64,000 nucleotides of DNA from Temnothorax longispinosus (GCF_030848805.1 NC_092361.1:10311928-10375927), one strand, 5' to 3'; positions 1 to 10,738 are shown, counted from the stretch's first letter. Numbers and translations: made by a program. Notes: a model not told the origin generated them from the sequence alone.

Positions 1-232
1 TGTAATTTATAATGTTCTTATTTTATGCCAAAACAAGACAAAGCAGCACGCATATCGCGCCATAATTGTACTATATTTTGTGTACACCTGACACAGAATC
101 TACAAACTTCTCAGAATGATTCACAGTCTGATGTATGTAATTAAAATTATTCAAAGATCTGTATCCTTTCTAACAGTCACTATAGATTATTGTGCCAGGT
201 TTAATACGTTGTTGAATAATATATTGTGTAAC
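1..232. other. AT-rich stretch, no gene seen
   Basis: Nothing recognisable. The short open frames here have no homology that I recognise. Confidence 0.5.
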
Positions 233-1010
233 GATGCACCCGTTTCAACGCATCGTCTCCCGGCTAACATCCGCCGGATGCCGCCCGACCACCATCCGTC
301 GGGCGAGGATAGGGCGCGGTGCGCCCACTTTTTTTTTAACGCTCAAAATTAATTATCGTGTGCGCGAGCGTTTGCGGCTCGCGGCACCGCTATCCCCTTG
401 GAGCTCCGACGAGCACCGACGGGAGCCGATCTTCGCCGAGTGCGGAGCGTCCGCCCGGCGCGCGGCGCGAAGATCAGCTCCCCCACCGAATCTATCGCTC
501 CGGGGGGGTATAAAAATCAGTGTCGCGGCAAAAGAACTCACTTCTACTCCAGACCGGCATCAGCTCCGCCGACCTCGAGAAGAAGAGGCCTTTCCTAAAC
601 TTTCTAGGGCGGCACAAAACAAGGTCCAGTGATCTATGCCTCGTCTAAGTGCTCTTAGTAGCCGTCCGGACTCTTTCTCATCTGAATTCCCGGTTGCGAC
701 AGCCAAGCAGGGTCGAAGACACTCGGCCTCGTGACAAGCGAATTCTTGTTGCCTCAGCTCCAGCGTTCCCGAACCGACCGGCCGGCCAGCTACCCGGACC
801 GATCGCTCCTTCCTTTACAATCGCGACTCGATTCTTGTTGCTGTAAATATCGCGTTCCGCCCCCCGTGTGCACTTGCACATCACCGCTGTAAATATCGCG
901 TTCCGCCTCCCCGTGTGCACTGGCACACCGGCGCTGTAAATATCGCGTTCCGCCCCGTTAAAGTAATTATGCGTATGCGTTCGTATAAACCGAGAAATTT
1001 GTTGCGCCCG
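233..1010. other. GC-rich block with TATA motif, possible LTR or promoter remnant
   Basis: This block is sharply GC-richer than its AT-rich flanks. A TATA-box-like TATAAAAA lies at 509-516 just after a run of G, and 46-bp direct repeats occur at the far end. Overlapping open frames in several phases look like a by-product of GC content, since none resembles a known protein. A solo LTR or a promoter region is possible, but no duplicated partner or target-site duplication was found in the window. Confidence 0.3.
841..955 (+). repeat. 46-bp direct repeat, about 2.5 copies
   Basis: Copies start at 841, 886 and 933. Each opens with CTGTAAATATCGCGTTCCGC and the first two continue into GTGTGCACT-GCACA. 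The third copy is truncated. Confidence 0.85.
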
Positions 1011-1018
1011 CAACAACT

Positions 1019-1050
1019 ACCGTTGTAACCGTTGTAACCGTTGTAACCGC
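1019..1050 (+). repeat. 9-bp tandem repeat (TAACCGTTG)n
   Basis: About 3.5 perfect copies of TAACCGTTG. Confidence 0.85.
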
Positions 1051-1296
1051 GCGTTTCGTGTAAACCTGCATATTATTATTGCATCAGCGCAAGTATTAAT
1101 TTTTATGTCGAAAATAAATAAACGTGGTGTGTGAATCGTATACTGATTACTGTCTCTAGGCCTACTTATCAAACCCCTAATCCAAGTTCGATAAAACGGC
1201 AGGTCGTTATAATTGTAATTAATGTATTTGCAGTACAATCTTTTACTGCGATAATAAATGTGCAACTATGTTACAAACAAGGTCTATCATTGTACA

Positions 1297-1388
1297 GTTC
1301 GGGTTTTCAACTTTTCATGCGAATCAAGGTCCATCCCCACCCCCTGCTTGTGGGGAAGGGGCGGTAGCCTCTCCCCCGCTTACATGTG
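1297..1388 (-). repeat. Dispersed GC-rich hairpin repeat, copy A
   Basis: About 90 bp that is the reverse complement of 21463-21555. It includes a self-complementary C-rich/G-rich core (CTCCCCC with GGGGAAGGGG) followed by a conserved AACTTTTCATGCGAA-like segment. Confidence 0.7.
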
Positions 1389-1436
1389 TATTGTCTATAC
1401 ACACATCAACACACATATCAGCAAATTACCTCCCAA

Positions 1437-1592
1437 AGTAGTGACAAATTCGTATATCTTTCAAACTTCTTTTGTTCATAACTTTTAAATAAACAATGAG
1501 GAACGATTAACTTATAAGGAAAAGTTACTCAGGGTCATGTCCTTGACAACATATGTCAAGGTCAAGGTCATCGGGGTTGGCTGTGTAAACGG
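1437..1592 (+). repeat. Fragment of the CTTGACAACATATG foldback family
   Basis: It carries the sequence CAAACTTCTTTTGTTCATAAC followed by the near-palindrome CTTGACAACATATGTCAAGG. The same order occurs at 18690-18835 and 42170-42290, and inverted at 22420-22530 and 41165-41460. Confidence 0.6.
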
Positions 1593-1612
1593 AAATATTT
1601 ATCAAAAAACCT

Positions 1613-2094
1613 GTTGTGAGCGCATAACGTTATAATGATTAATTAATGTACTTGGCAACACCGAGTTGCCTCCAATAGGTAATCCGACCCTAGCAACTAA
1701 AGTCGAATCTGAATTCCGCCAAAAACCTGACGATTGCATCGACCGATCGATCATCCGATGCAAACCGACACCGGAACCAGGAGCGTTCAACTCGAAGACG
1801 ACCGAAAGCGCTGATGCGAAGGTCAGCGCAAAGAGCTGACAACAGTCACTAATTAGAATCGAAACGAACACGTGCGTCACCATAACTATCACAATAATTA
1901 TAAATCATTATAGTCGTTAAGCGACTTCTGTAACGCGAATATCGGGACTTAAATAACTGGGACAATTGTTAACTAAACAAGAAAAATATATTTCAATAAT
2001 AATTTCACACAGTGCGACGAGCAATTCATTCTCCAATCCGAAATTCCAGAATCCTGTGCCAGCCCTGAGCACCAACTCCTGGTTACGGCACAAC
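1613..2094. mobile_element. Solo-LTR-like repeat, copy A
   Basis: The ends are short inverted repeats, GTTGTG...CACAAC. The hexamer AAACCT flanks both sides (1607-1612 and 2095-2100), which looks like a target-site duplication. The first 230 bp and the last 70 bp match a second copy at 2497-3083, while the middle differs. No internal coding region is present, so a solo LTR is the simplest reading; a non-autonomous element is the alternative. Confidence 0.5.
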
Positions 2095-2231
2095 AAACCT
2101 TAGTAAACATAGGTCGAAAGCTCATGATATAAACATTTTTGTATTACTACCATGATTGACTTACAAGGGAACAAGCCGAACCCAAACTCTTTTATTTTGA
2201 TGAACTTTTGTAGGTATAGTGATTTAATTCA

Positions 2232-3200
2232 TGAATAACAGTTTCATGTTTCATTTTGTATCCTATAGTCCTTTAAAGGTATGATTTTTAACCTAAAAGT
2301 AAAAAGAGTGCTTTTATTTCTTAGCGTACCTATAACTCTTAAGAGAAAAATGTTTTAAATAAAAGTTTAATGGTAAGTTAAGGTCTGTACAAAGTGATGT
2401 AAACAAAAATGTAAAAAAAAAGTTTGCAAAATATTGCAATATAAAATTTTTTTAACTTACCATTGAACTTTTATTTGAAACATTTTTCTCTAACTTGTGA
2501 GCGCACAACGTAATAATGATCAATTAGTGTACTTAGCAACAGCGAGTTGCCTCCTATAAGTAATCCGACTCTAGCGACTAAAGTCGAATCTGAAATCCGC
2601 CGAAAAACCTGACGATTGCATCGGACGATCGATCGATCATCCGATGCAAACCGACATCGGAACCAGGAGCGTTCAACTCCGGGACCACCGAAAGCGCTGA
2701 TGCGAAGGTCAGCGCAAAGCGCTGACAACGAGAAGTCAACGCTAAACTCGGGAGCCCCCGAGTTAGCAACAGGATGTCGATTCCGACATTATATACCGCC
2801 GAATAGGAAGATCAAGCAGGCAGTCTCTCATTTAAGATTGTAACGAACGTGCGGTCATATTTGGTACAATCAAACTTAGAATAATTATTCGGGCTTTGTA
2901 AAGGAAGAAATATACCATTATTAAACGTCAAGAGTTTAATTAAATCTTTGAGAAAGTAAAGTTTAGTTAAATCTTCGAAGTGACATCTCTTGAAACATTC
3001 CGATGTGTGTGCATCTATCTTCCAAACCGGAATTCTGAATCCTGTGCCGGCCCTGAGCACCAACTCCCGGTTACGGCACAACAAACTTTAGCAGTTTAAG
3101 AGTTATACGCTAAAAAATAAAAGCGCTCTTTTGAGTTTTAGTTTAAAAATCATACCTTTAAAGGGCTATAGGATACAAATAAAGCATACCGTTATTCACT
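2232..3200. mobile_element. Foldback MITE interrupted by solo-LTR copy B
   Basis: The left arm (2232-2380) is the reverse complement of 2453-2492 joined to 3088-3200. Both arms contain TATCCTATAG, the AAAGGTATGATTTTTAA segment and GAGAAAAATG. The right arm is split exactly by the LTR-like repeat at 2497-3083. Element family unknown. Confidence 0.6.
2497..3083. mobile_element. Solo-LTR-like repeat, copy B, inside a MITE
   Basis: Shares GTGAGCGCA...GGTTACGGCACAAC termini and the GCTGATGCGAAGGTCAGCGC segment with copy A. AACTT occurs on both sides (2492-2496 and 3084-3088). The middle carries about 100 bp absent from copy A. Confidence 0.5.
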
Positions 3201-3940
3201 CTACATACTTACACTGAGAGCCAAAAAATAGTCTCTGAATTTTCGTTCATTCTCAACTTTTAATCTCAATACACAGATGCTTACTTAAAAAAAGTAATGT
3301 TTGCTGAAAAACACAGTAATATTTAAAGATTAAGATCGTAAGCGATACTGTCTGAAAGAAATTGTTGTACCATTGAATGTACAAATGCAAAAATGCTAGT
3401 AACAATAATTTATTCTGGATAGGAATACAGCGTTGAGCGCGATGCGCACACCGGTCGCGCGTACCTCAGACGGCGGACACTTGTCAATTTATAAATGATC
3501 GTTCATATTCTTCATGCGCTTCGAATTACGAATATTTCTAGGATACACTCCACGTTCAATTTTATAATATTTAATGCAATAAGATACAATAAGTAAAACC
3601 GTTAATAACCGGGCAACTCAGAGCGATCGATATATTTATTCGGCGGTTGTTAAAGCGACACTGAATATTCACCGCGGTCTCGGATACCGCGGTTCGGCGA
3701 TTTCCCACCTGTTCGACAATTCGCACACGCTACTTACACGTGATCGGGCCGTGCGGCATCAGCCGTTACAAGAATCTATACAGAAATAATAAAAAAGAAA
3801 TAATTACTGAGAAGTTCCATTATTCAATCATGTGCAATTATGTAACCATTACTGTTGTCTCTCCATATTCGTTCTATTACGCGAGTTCAGAGCAGTTTAG
3901 AGAGATATATGAGATTCATAATAGTTATTGTAGAATAGAT
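3201..3940. other. AT-rich spacer, nothing recognised
   Basis: No coding or repeat signal that I can name. A short GC-richer patch lies at 3428-3475. Confidence 0.4.
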
Positions 3941-4010
3941 TGTTAGCTCAGCGTTAGCGTATTAGGCTGTCATTCCGGAATCTTAAGTTCGAATCCCGTC
4001 TCCCGTCAAT
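3941..4010 (+). pseudogene. tRNA-like or SINE-head fragment
   Basis: It contains an A-box-like TTAGCTCAGCGTTAGCG and a B-box-like AGTTCGAATCCCG at roughly tRNA spacing. The anticodon and T stems do not pair properly, so this is not a functional tRNA. A degraded tRNA gene or the head of a tRNA-derived SINE are both possible. Confidence 0.3.
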
Positions 4011-4430
4011 GTGTTTTCAAAAATTGTGTTACGTCCAGCCCCGGGATTAGGGTAGAAAGGCTAACCAGAGGGGTCGGGGTGAGGAAGGACGCAACTAGAT
4101 ACTTACAAATGTCGCTCGCAGGTACGCGCTCTGAGACGCGTGGCGCGAGCCGAGCGCACTTTTATGACTCAGGAAGGGTCAACGTTCGTAAAGACGCTAG
4201 GACGCCTTTCGTGAGCGGTGCGATCGTCGGTCCTTTTTCGAGTCAGAGAATTTAATCCCTTTAACTCGGGATCGGACCTCGTGCAATTTCGAGAGAAGGA
4301 AAGTACTGAGGGTGAGGTCTTAAATTAAAGAAAGAATGGAGATGTCTTTAACATAAGTATTCATATTTATTTGACATAAAAAAAAATGTTATTTGATATA
4401 AAAATAATTATAAACTAGGCGTTAGTGTAA

Positions 4431-4433
<3 letters not shown>

Positions 4434-4488
<55 letters not shown>
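4434..4488. repeat. (AT)n microsatellite
   Basis: Uninterrupted AT dinucleotide repeat. Confidence 0.95.
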
Positions 4489-4491
<3 letters not shown>

Positions 4492-4588
4492 ACAAAGGAG
4501 AGTCTATGTAGACGGTTGTTGAACATTATGTACATTTAATGAAATTTTTTATCGGGAATTAGAAATAAATAAATGTATTTTGTAATTA

Positions 4589-5020
4589 TTATTCTAAGTC
4601 TATCACCTCGGGTTCGTCTACTTCCTCGAGGTTTACAACGGTCGAGGCGGTCGAGGAGGTCGGGGACGGACTTCGGGAAGAGGAGGGGGAACCGGGAGGT
4701 TCTAGGAAACGGGCGGGATCGGGGTTGACGGGGACCACGCGAAATGGGCCCACGCGACAAACAGGGCGAGAATGTTCGGCAATAGGGCGAGACGGTAAGA
4801 CAACAGGGCGAGAAGGTGCGATAACGGGGCAATTTTCCTGTGATGAACAGGGTTCTTCCGGAAGGGTTGGCGGAGGCGGCGGAGTGGCGAGTCGCAGAGG
4901 ACCTACGTTGGCTGATTCTTGAGGGAAGTCAAGCTCTCTTCGCGCCTGCCTGTTCCGACGATTCTTTATGTGTCTCGAGGCGGTTAGCGACCTCTTAGGG
5001 GTGGGACTACCCGAATCCAC
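4589..5020 (-). CDS. Proline-rich open frame of unknown function (doubtful)
   Basis: This 143-codon minus-strand frame is rich in Pro, Ser, Arg and Glu and ends in an acidic stretch (EEVDEPEVIDLE). It has no ATG: it opens with GTG right after a stop codon. It lies inside the TGTTACGTCC element and matches no family that I recognise. If translated it would need an upstream exon. It may be an accessory or gag-like frame of that element, or simply an open frame without function. Confidence 0.2.
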   Translation of the reverse strand: MDSGSPTPKRSLTASRHIKNRRNRQARRELDFPQESANVGPLRLATPPPPPTLPEEPCSSQENCPVIAPSRPVVLPSRPIAEHSRPVCRVGPFRVVPVNPDPARFLEPPGSPSSSRSPSPTSSTASTVVNLEEVDEPEVIDLE

Positions 5021-5139
5021 TACAAATTAGTGGATTGTTAATATTTAAGCCCACTAATTGCGGAGATGTCAGCTCGGGTTTTGGAGATTAGGGAGATAGA
5101 ACAATACCTCGAGTCCACCGACGAGTCAGGTAGCTCGAA

Positions 5140-5450
5140 GCAATAGATTATTCCAAATCTGCCGACGAATCGACTATCCGTGAATAATAGAAGAGATTAT
5201 TCCGAATCTGCCGAGACGAATCGACTAATCCGTGAATAATAGAAGAGATTATTTTGAATCCGCCGACGAATCGACTAATCCGTGAATAATAGAAGAGATT
5301 ATTCCGAATCTGCCGACGAATCGACTAATCCGTGAATAATAGAAGAGATTATTCCGAATCTGCCGACGAATCAACTAATCCGTGAATAATAGAAGAAGAT
5401 TACTCTGAATCTTCCGATAATTCGGCTAATTCCGAGTAGTAGAGAAATAA
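5140..5450 (+). repeat. 50-bp tandem repeat array, about 5-6 copies
   Basis: Unit GCCGACGAATCGACTAATCC continues into GTGAATAATAGAAGAGATTA. Units start near 5161, 5210, 5262, 5312, 5362 and 5412, and the last is degenerate. Confidence 0.85.
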
Positions 5451-6627
5451 AAAGGGGCTAGAGGATTTGAGGGACATGGATCCGAGAGACTTCCCGAACA
5501 GAAGAAAATAAGGGTAATAGAAAGGAGTGTGTTTGCGACTTATTACTTGGTGAGTTCTAGTTTAAGTTCTTTAGAAACCTCTTAGAAGGATCCGGTAACT
5601 CTCGATTGGTTGGTGATTCTCCGCGTAGGTTGGTGGAATTATCACTCGTAATTTCAACGCGCACAACTTGATCTATTAGCACTTAAGCGACAGAAGACCG
5701 AGGTTAACTGCAGAGATTGAAGCTTAAGTCGTTCAAGAGACTGAAGTCCGAGAAGAAGAGAGAGAGTGCCGCAATGTCAGGATTTATATAGGAAAATGTA
5801 AGGAATGGAAGGGGTGGATTTCATGTGGGGTGTGTCAGGTTTTTCGTTTAAAAGATTTTCGGTTGGCGGGATGTTTCTGATTATTATTCAAGGGATTTCT
5901 TATTGGGCGAAATGTTTCTCACCCAAGAGCTAGATTTTAAGTTTCGCCTATCCTAGGAAGCTAGAGACGGTTATCGATTTTTCCGGTTTTCCATTGGTGA
6001 GCCCCTTCGTAGGGTCCCCACTATCTTATTGGGGGTGTAACCCATCGGTTCTTCCAGTGACGCATTTGTTTTTCGGCTATCGCCAATTTCTCTTTTATTG
6101 GGGTTCCTCGCTTATCTCGCGACCCTGTTTTTATGTTGACAGACGATCCATACTTCTCAATTTTAAGTGCAGTTTTATTGCAAACAGAAACTTTCGCCAC
6201 GTGCTCTTAAGATTTCTAAAAGCACGTATTAGGTTTCGTTTCTGTTTGTCGGAACATCGCACGGCCAGTTTTGAGTGAGTCGCGCGATATAATACAGATC
6301 CCCATCATCCCCCGTCTGGAATTAAGGCCCCTTTCTGCGCGTCGTGTCGCCGGGTTTATAGTTATGGGCCAGACGAGGTTGACGAGCATCTGGTCACCAT
6401 ATTCCCCGTCTGTTAGTAATTTGTCATCTGAGAGGTTGCTTTTAGTTGCTCAAGCAAATAGGTAGTTTGATCATAAAAAAAAGAAATGTGAGCAGACCTA
6501 ACCTCACCCCCCCCCCCCGATCAATAACCATCCGTACTCGGTTTGTTTATCCTAATCTTAAGGGCTATCTTAGGCGCATAAAAATTCCCGCGAAAAAGGG
6601 ATATCGTAGAGTCCGCAGGACGTAACA

Positions 6628-7204
6628 ATTATAAAACAGTGCGTAATTTTAATTAATAAAATAGAATATATGCGGAACCACAAATACAAATTAAATTATA
6701 AAAATATATAAAAAAATAAAAACTATTTAAAAATAAAAAAGAAAAAAATTATTTTTGTTTTTTCGTTAAAATATTGCACCGAAATCATTATTGGTCTTTA
6801 TCGTAATGGTTACTGTGAAATCCGTACTGGTTACTGGAAGAATGTTTTACTTGACTTATCCGAGCAGTAGCGAGCAGCAATTCTGTAAGACCTCAGTTCC
6901 GGTACTACCGCGGTATTAAGGGCTCGATCTCGGCCATGACCCGATGTTGCTGATTGCAGATATCGATTAGATTACCGTTTATATCGATTAAATTGTGGCT
7001 ACCAATTCCCGTTATTGTAAATGCCGATTAGATTACCTTTGCATTTTGGTTAAACGCGTGGTCGCGGGGCCGGCCGAGATAGCGCCCGGAATGTTTGTTG
7101 GAAAGCCCTCCTCGGAAGCTCTGACGCGGCCGGCAGAGTCAATTCGCGTTTATTGTGTATTGTTGCGTGTTTGCGCATATTATAATTTTGTTAAGGAGAA
7201 TTAA
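6628..7204. other. No gene recognised
   Basis: AT-rich flank followed by a GC-richer patch (6890-7130) with partially repeated GATTAGATTACC segments. The small open frame at 6995-7204 has no recognisable similarity. Confidence 0.35.
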
Positions 7205-7545
7205 AAAGCTATTACCACTTGGGTTGGAATAGGAAGATTCGTTAATGGGAACACAAAGATATATACCAGTTGGATTTTATTTTTTAAAAGTAATTGCACA
7301 ACAATTATTTTTCAAAGCAATATATAAAAATTTTACATCTTTTTTTGAAATACACGTCACTTGGGTTGAGTTAGGTAACATAATTTTGTGATATAATAAT
7401 TTTGTTAAGGAGAAATTAAACTACCATTTGGGTTAGATTTTTGAATTTAAAAAATACATCGCGTGTACTTGGCGCCTTTTTTTTACCTTTTTTGAAAAAG
7501 GTAATTTTGTACCGATATCACGCATTTTGTAGTGTTAAGCAGAGA
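7205..7545 (+). repeat. Dispersed repeat, copy A
   Basis: Segments CACTTGGGTTGGAATAGGAAG, GGGAACACAAAGATAT and ACTTGGGTTGAGTTAGGTAA recur in the same relative order on the opposite strand at 33880-35025. Element type unknown. Confidence 0.65.
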
Positions 7546-8565
7546 TCGGCAAAATAATTTTTATTTTTTATTATTTAATTATTTACAAAATAACAATAAA
7601 TTTTTATTAAATTAGCAAATCAGAAGAAGTTAATAAAAATAAATAATATTTATAAAAATTAATAATATTTAGGTAAAAGTGAATTACAGATTACTTAAAA
7701 AATTCGTAATTTGTCAGAAAAAAATTTCTAGTTCGTGAAAGTTAGTATTTAGGTAAAAATGAATTAATTTCTTTTGCAAATTGATAATTAGTAGAAATAA
7801 ATTCTTTATTATTAAAATAATCAGATTTTTCGCCCGCGCGGAGCGCGGGCTCAAAATCTATCCCCCTCTCTTCAAACTCATCCATTAATTAGGAGCACCA
7901 AATTTGATATTCTTTCTCCTCAAACTCTAACCTACATCTTCGAATTTTTTTTAAATAAATAATAAATAATAAATAATAGATAATATTATAGATGCAAATT
8001 AGCATATTGTCAAATATTTCAAAAACGTAATCCCCTATATTGAATTCTTTAAATTTTATTTTTGCTCGCGCTTCGCGCGTTTTCACCTTCCGCTGACCCG
8101 CCATTATTGACTCTTTCATTTTATATTGTTTCTGTTCCTCCTTTTTCTATTTTATTTAAAAACTCTACCGGGTTTAGTTTTACATTTGTTGCCTTTCTGT
8201 TCTAATATCAATTTATTTATTCTTTTTTTTTGCCCGCGCTTCGCGCGCTTTCACCCTTTGAAAAATTATCCATTAATGAAAAATTAAACTTATACTCCAA
8301 GAATTAAAAAAATTTTAATAAAAAAAAATTTAACTTAATATCTCATGCGGTACCAATCTCATCAAAATCATCAACAAAAATTAGTAAAATTTTGGCACCG
8401 ATTTCAAGAAGATCGATCCATTAAGGTAGTCCTTTCGCCGAAACAGCTAGTTAAGTAACAGTCCGTCATAAGGTAATTGAAAACAAACATATTGACAAAC
8501 ATAACACAACATCCCAATAATTATAATAATATAATGGTATTGATATTATAGGTATTTATATAGAT
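7546..8565. other. AT-rich DNA with isolated GC palindromes
   Basis: No gene seen. Three GC-only near-palindromes stand out in the AT-rich background: 7832-7850 (GCCCGCGCGGAGCGCGGGC), 8066-8079 and 8232-8247. The last two share the core CGCGCTTCGCGCG and are followed by TTTCACC. Confidence 0.5.
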
Positions 8566-8790
8566 GTATTTATATAGAATAGTTACTGCACCTCAAAAAT
8601 TAATAAAAATAGGCTCATTCGACGCATTTTGGCACGAAACGAAAGAATCTGGCAGAAAAATGCGGCGGTCTGCCCTGCGAAACGAGATATTTAGCGTTAA
8701 AGTTGACGATTCTTAGGTTAAAAATCCTGTCATACCGACGTGATGTAGCGATCATGAACATGCCCCGCGGCCACATGCGCATGCTCCGTG
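8566..8790 (+). repeat. Long inverted repeat, left arm
   Basis: About 225 bp, starting GTATTTATATAGAATAG, that is the reverse complement of 18443-18667 with about 13 mismatches (roughly 94% identity). It probably marks one end of a large mobile element enclosing the Merlin-like transposase. I could not see a target-site duplication outside the arms. Confidence 0.75.
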
Positions 8791-8862
8791 ACCGCACGCG
8801 CATGCAAAAGTGTGCGAATTTTAAACGTATGCATACTTATAATGCATAAATATAAATATGTA

Positions 8863-8990
8863 CTTTTCATATACCAACTATTCTCTGCTTTAACAAATTA
8901 TTTCTGCTACAAATATTAAGCGTTGAAGTTAACGAAACAAAAATAATGTATTAAAGCAGAGAATAGTTAATATATAAATATGTGCTTTTT
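8863..8990. mobile_element. Short palindromic MITE, copy 1
   Basis: Starts CTTTTCATATACCAACTATT and folds back through TTAAAGCAGAGAATAGTTAA. It is homologous to 10451-10572, with the interior in the opposite orientation. Confidence 0.75.
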
Positions 8991-9072
8991 GTGGGGTTGT
9001 AGGTTAGGATTAGGTTAAGGTGCGTCGTTTCCACAAATAACGAAACGTTCAATTGGGTATAATCTCGCTAGG

Positions 9073-9078
9073 TTTATT
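9073..9078 (-). promoter_or_regulatory. Possible polyadenylation signal for the proline-rich ORF
   Basis: AATAAA on the minus strand about 100 bp beyond the stop codon of the 9178-10152 frame. Confidence 0.3.
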
Positions 9079-9177
9079 CATGCTCTCTGTACAAAATAAA
9101 TATCTCTTCTATATGAATGTGTAGATGGTCGTGTGTGTTGGTGTAAGTTATCCTTGTGTAGTGTAATATATGCATTA

Positions 9178-10152
9178 CTATTCTTTGAATAATTGTTTAA
9201 TAATTGATTTCTTCTTCTCGAAAATAATTTCTCGCGGGACCACCAGGTTCCGTCCGGGAGTCCTAGGCTTGCCTTTCGGAGTGGACGGAATGGGACTCAG
9301 TCGGGTCTGAAGAAATCGAGGTCGTGTAGGTGTCTTAAAAATGTAGTCTGTTTGAGTTGCCACAGAGTTCTCCAGATCAATAGGATGAAGTGGGCGTCGG
9401 ACACGTGGAGCTCGTGGTGGTATATCGATCGGATAGAGTTTCCACGATAGGAAGGTTTCTATCCTGGAGATCGGTATGGAGTCCCTCGCCTGGATCTCAG
9501 GAGCCGGTATGTCCTTGGGAGCCGGGGTAGAGATAGGTACGAGCTTCCAAAGTAGGAAGAACTCTACCTTGGAGGTTAGGATCGGATCCCGCGTCGTAGC
9601 CTCAGGAACAGGAGTTATAGCTGGTGTAGGGCTCGGTAGGACTGGAGTCGGACTTGGAATAGATGATGACTTGATTTCCACCGATTTCAGTGTTGCTGGG
9701 TCAGTATGACCCCACTTGGCAATCGGGGTGAATTTCCACTTCGGCTTGGACTTGGTCTGCAGGATACGTTTCCAAGGAGGTAGAGTTTCTACCTTGGTAA
9801 TCAGGATGCGGTACTTCGTCTTGGTCACAGGAACAGGAGTCGGAGCCGAGGCCGTAGTCAGAGAAGGCAGCGCCTTGGTCTCAGGAGCAGGAGTTAGAGA
9901 TGAAGAAGGCAGCGCCTTGATCTCAGGAGCAGGAGCCGTGGTAGGAGAAGGCAACGCCTTGGTCTCCACCGGATATGAAGTTGCCCGACGGGCTGGGTCG
10001 CGACGACCCCGGAAACCTTTCCGCGGCAGGGTGTCGGTTGACTCTTTACCGTAGATAGTTAACGCCCTGCAAAGCAGGTATAGACGAAGGCCCTGAGGAG
10101 AGCAACGCTCCGTATCTACGAAGGCCCTAAGTAGAGCAACGCTTCGTACCAA
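9178..10152 (-). CDS. Proline-rich repeat protein, unknown function, start unresolved
   Basis: This 324-codon open frame is not recognised as any family. It has about four short repeats around ETKALPS/EIKALPS (residues 65-95) with Ala-Pro spacers. It then has three related modules of about 18 residues around KVETLPPWK, KVEFFLLWK and RIETFLSWK, each followed by Pro/Thr-rich linkers, and a basic C-terminus. The repeated modules and the lack of stops suggest real coding selection. No ATG exists in the frame: the apparent start is TTG shortly after a TGA, so a spliced upstream exon is needed or the frame is not translated. A minus-strand TATATAAA lies at 10239-10246 and an AATAAA at 9073-9078. 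It sits between two copies of a palindromic MITE, next to the Merlin-like transposase, so it may be a passenger gene. Confidence 0.4.
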   Translation of the reverse strand: MVRSVALLRAFVDTERCSPQGLRLYLLCRALTIYGKESTDTLPRKGFRGRRDPARRATSYPVETKALPSPTTAPAPEIKALPSSSLTPAPETKALPSLTTASAPTPVPVTKTKYRILITKVETLPPWKRILQTKSKPKWKFTPIAKWGHTDPATLKSVEIKSSSIPSPTPVLPSPTPAITPVPEATTRDPILTSKVEFFLLWKLVPISTPAPKDIPAPEIQARDSIPISRIETFLSWKLYPIDIPPRAPRVRRPLHPIDLENSVATQTDYIFKTPTRPRFLQTRLSPIPSTPKGKPRTPGRNLVVPREIIFEKKKSIIKQLFKE

Positions 10153-10238
10153 AAGAGAATTATGTCAGAGGCCCCGGTAGGTAGCACGCCCTGACTGGTG
10201 TTCTCAAAGATCGCTGGGGAGGCCCTGCTGAGCTGCCC

Positions 10239-10246
10239 TTTATATA
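10239..10246 (-). promoter_or_regulatory. TATA box candidate
   Basis: TATATAAA on the minus strand, about 90 bp upstream of the proline-rich open frame. A transcription start near 10210 would be expected. Confidence 0.3.
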
Positions 10247-10450
10247 GGGATCGATGTCGAACCTTACTTACGAGAGAGATATGCCGCGCAGCGGTGCGCG
10301 CCGAACTATCCCGCCGATCAATACTCATGCCGCGCACCGATCGATATTATGCTACTATCCGTGTTGCGCGCCGCGCGCCTCCCGTCATACGTCATACTAT
10401 TCGTGTAGCGTATGTACGGTCGCGCGCACGTGGCGGACAGCTGACCGCCA

Positions 10451-10572
10451 CACTTTTCATATACCAACTATTCTCTGCTTTAACAAATTATTTCTGTTTC
10501 ATTAACTTCAACGCTTAATATCTGTAGCAGAAATAATTTGTTAAAGCAGAGAATAGTTGGTATATGAAAAGT
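10451..10572. mobile_element. Short palindromic MITE, copy 2
   Basis: Almost perfect foldback with arms ACTTTTCATATACCAACTAT and its reverse complement. The loop contains AACTTCAACGCTTAATAT. Same family as 8863-8990. Confidence 0.8.
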
Positions 10573-10738
10573 ACATGTTTGACGACTTGACAAGTTATGA
10601 AATCTCTGTCATACCGACGAAATATAGCGACACAATCGCGAAATTTTAAACAAATGAAGCGCGCCAATGCTATGTCTGATATGGGTCGTATGCACCCGTA
10701 CGCAAAATAAGAATCGTAATAAAAATAATCTAGAGGAA

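Larger units (their letters stand above)
4027..6627. mobile_element. 2.6 kb element with TGTTACGTCC termini
   Basis: It begins TGTTACGTCC and ends GGACGTAACA, a perfect 10-bp terminal inverted pair, with AATT adjacent on both sides (4022-4025 overlapping region and 6627-6630). Inside are an AT microsatellite, a proline-rich minus-strand open frame, a 50-bp tandem array, and a 3' part that recurs at 24340-25223. The TG...CA ends suit a very long LTR; the inverted ends equally suit a DNA transposon. A partial inverted copy of its first 60 bp lies at 25617-25680. Confidence 0.5.

Noticed and set aside
234..846. Overlapping open frames in the GC-rich block
   Set aside because: Open in several phases on both strands because of base composition; no recognisable domain.
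5140..5450. CRISPR-like regular repeats
   Set aside because: Direct 50-bp tandem units with no unique spacers, in a eukaryotic element.
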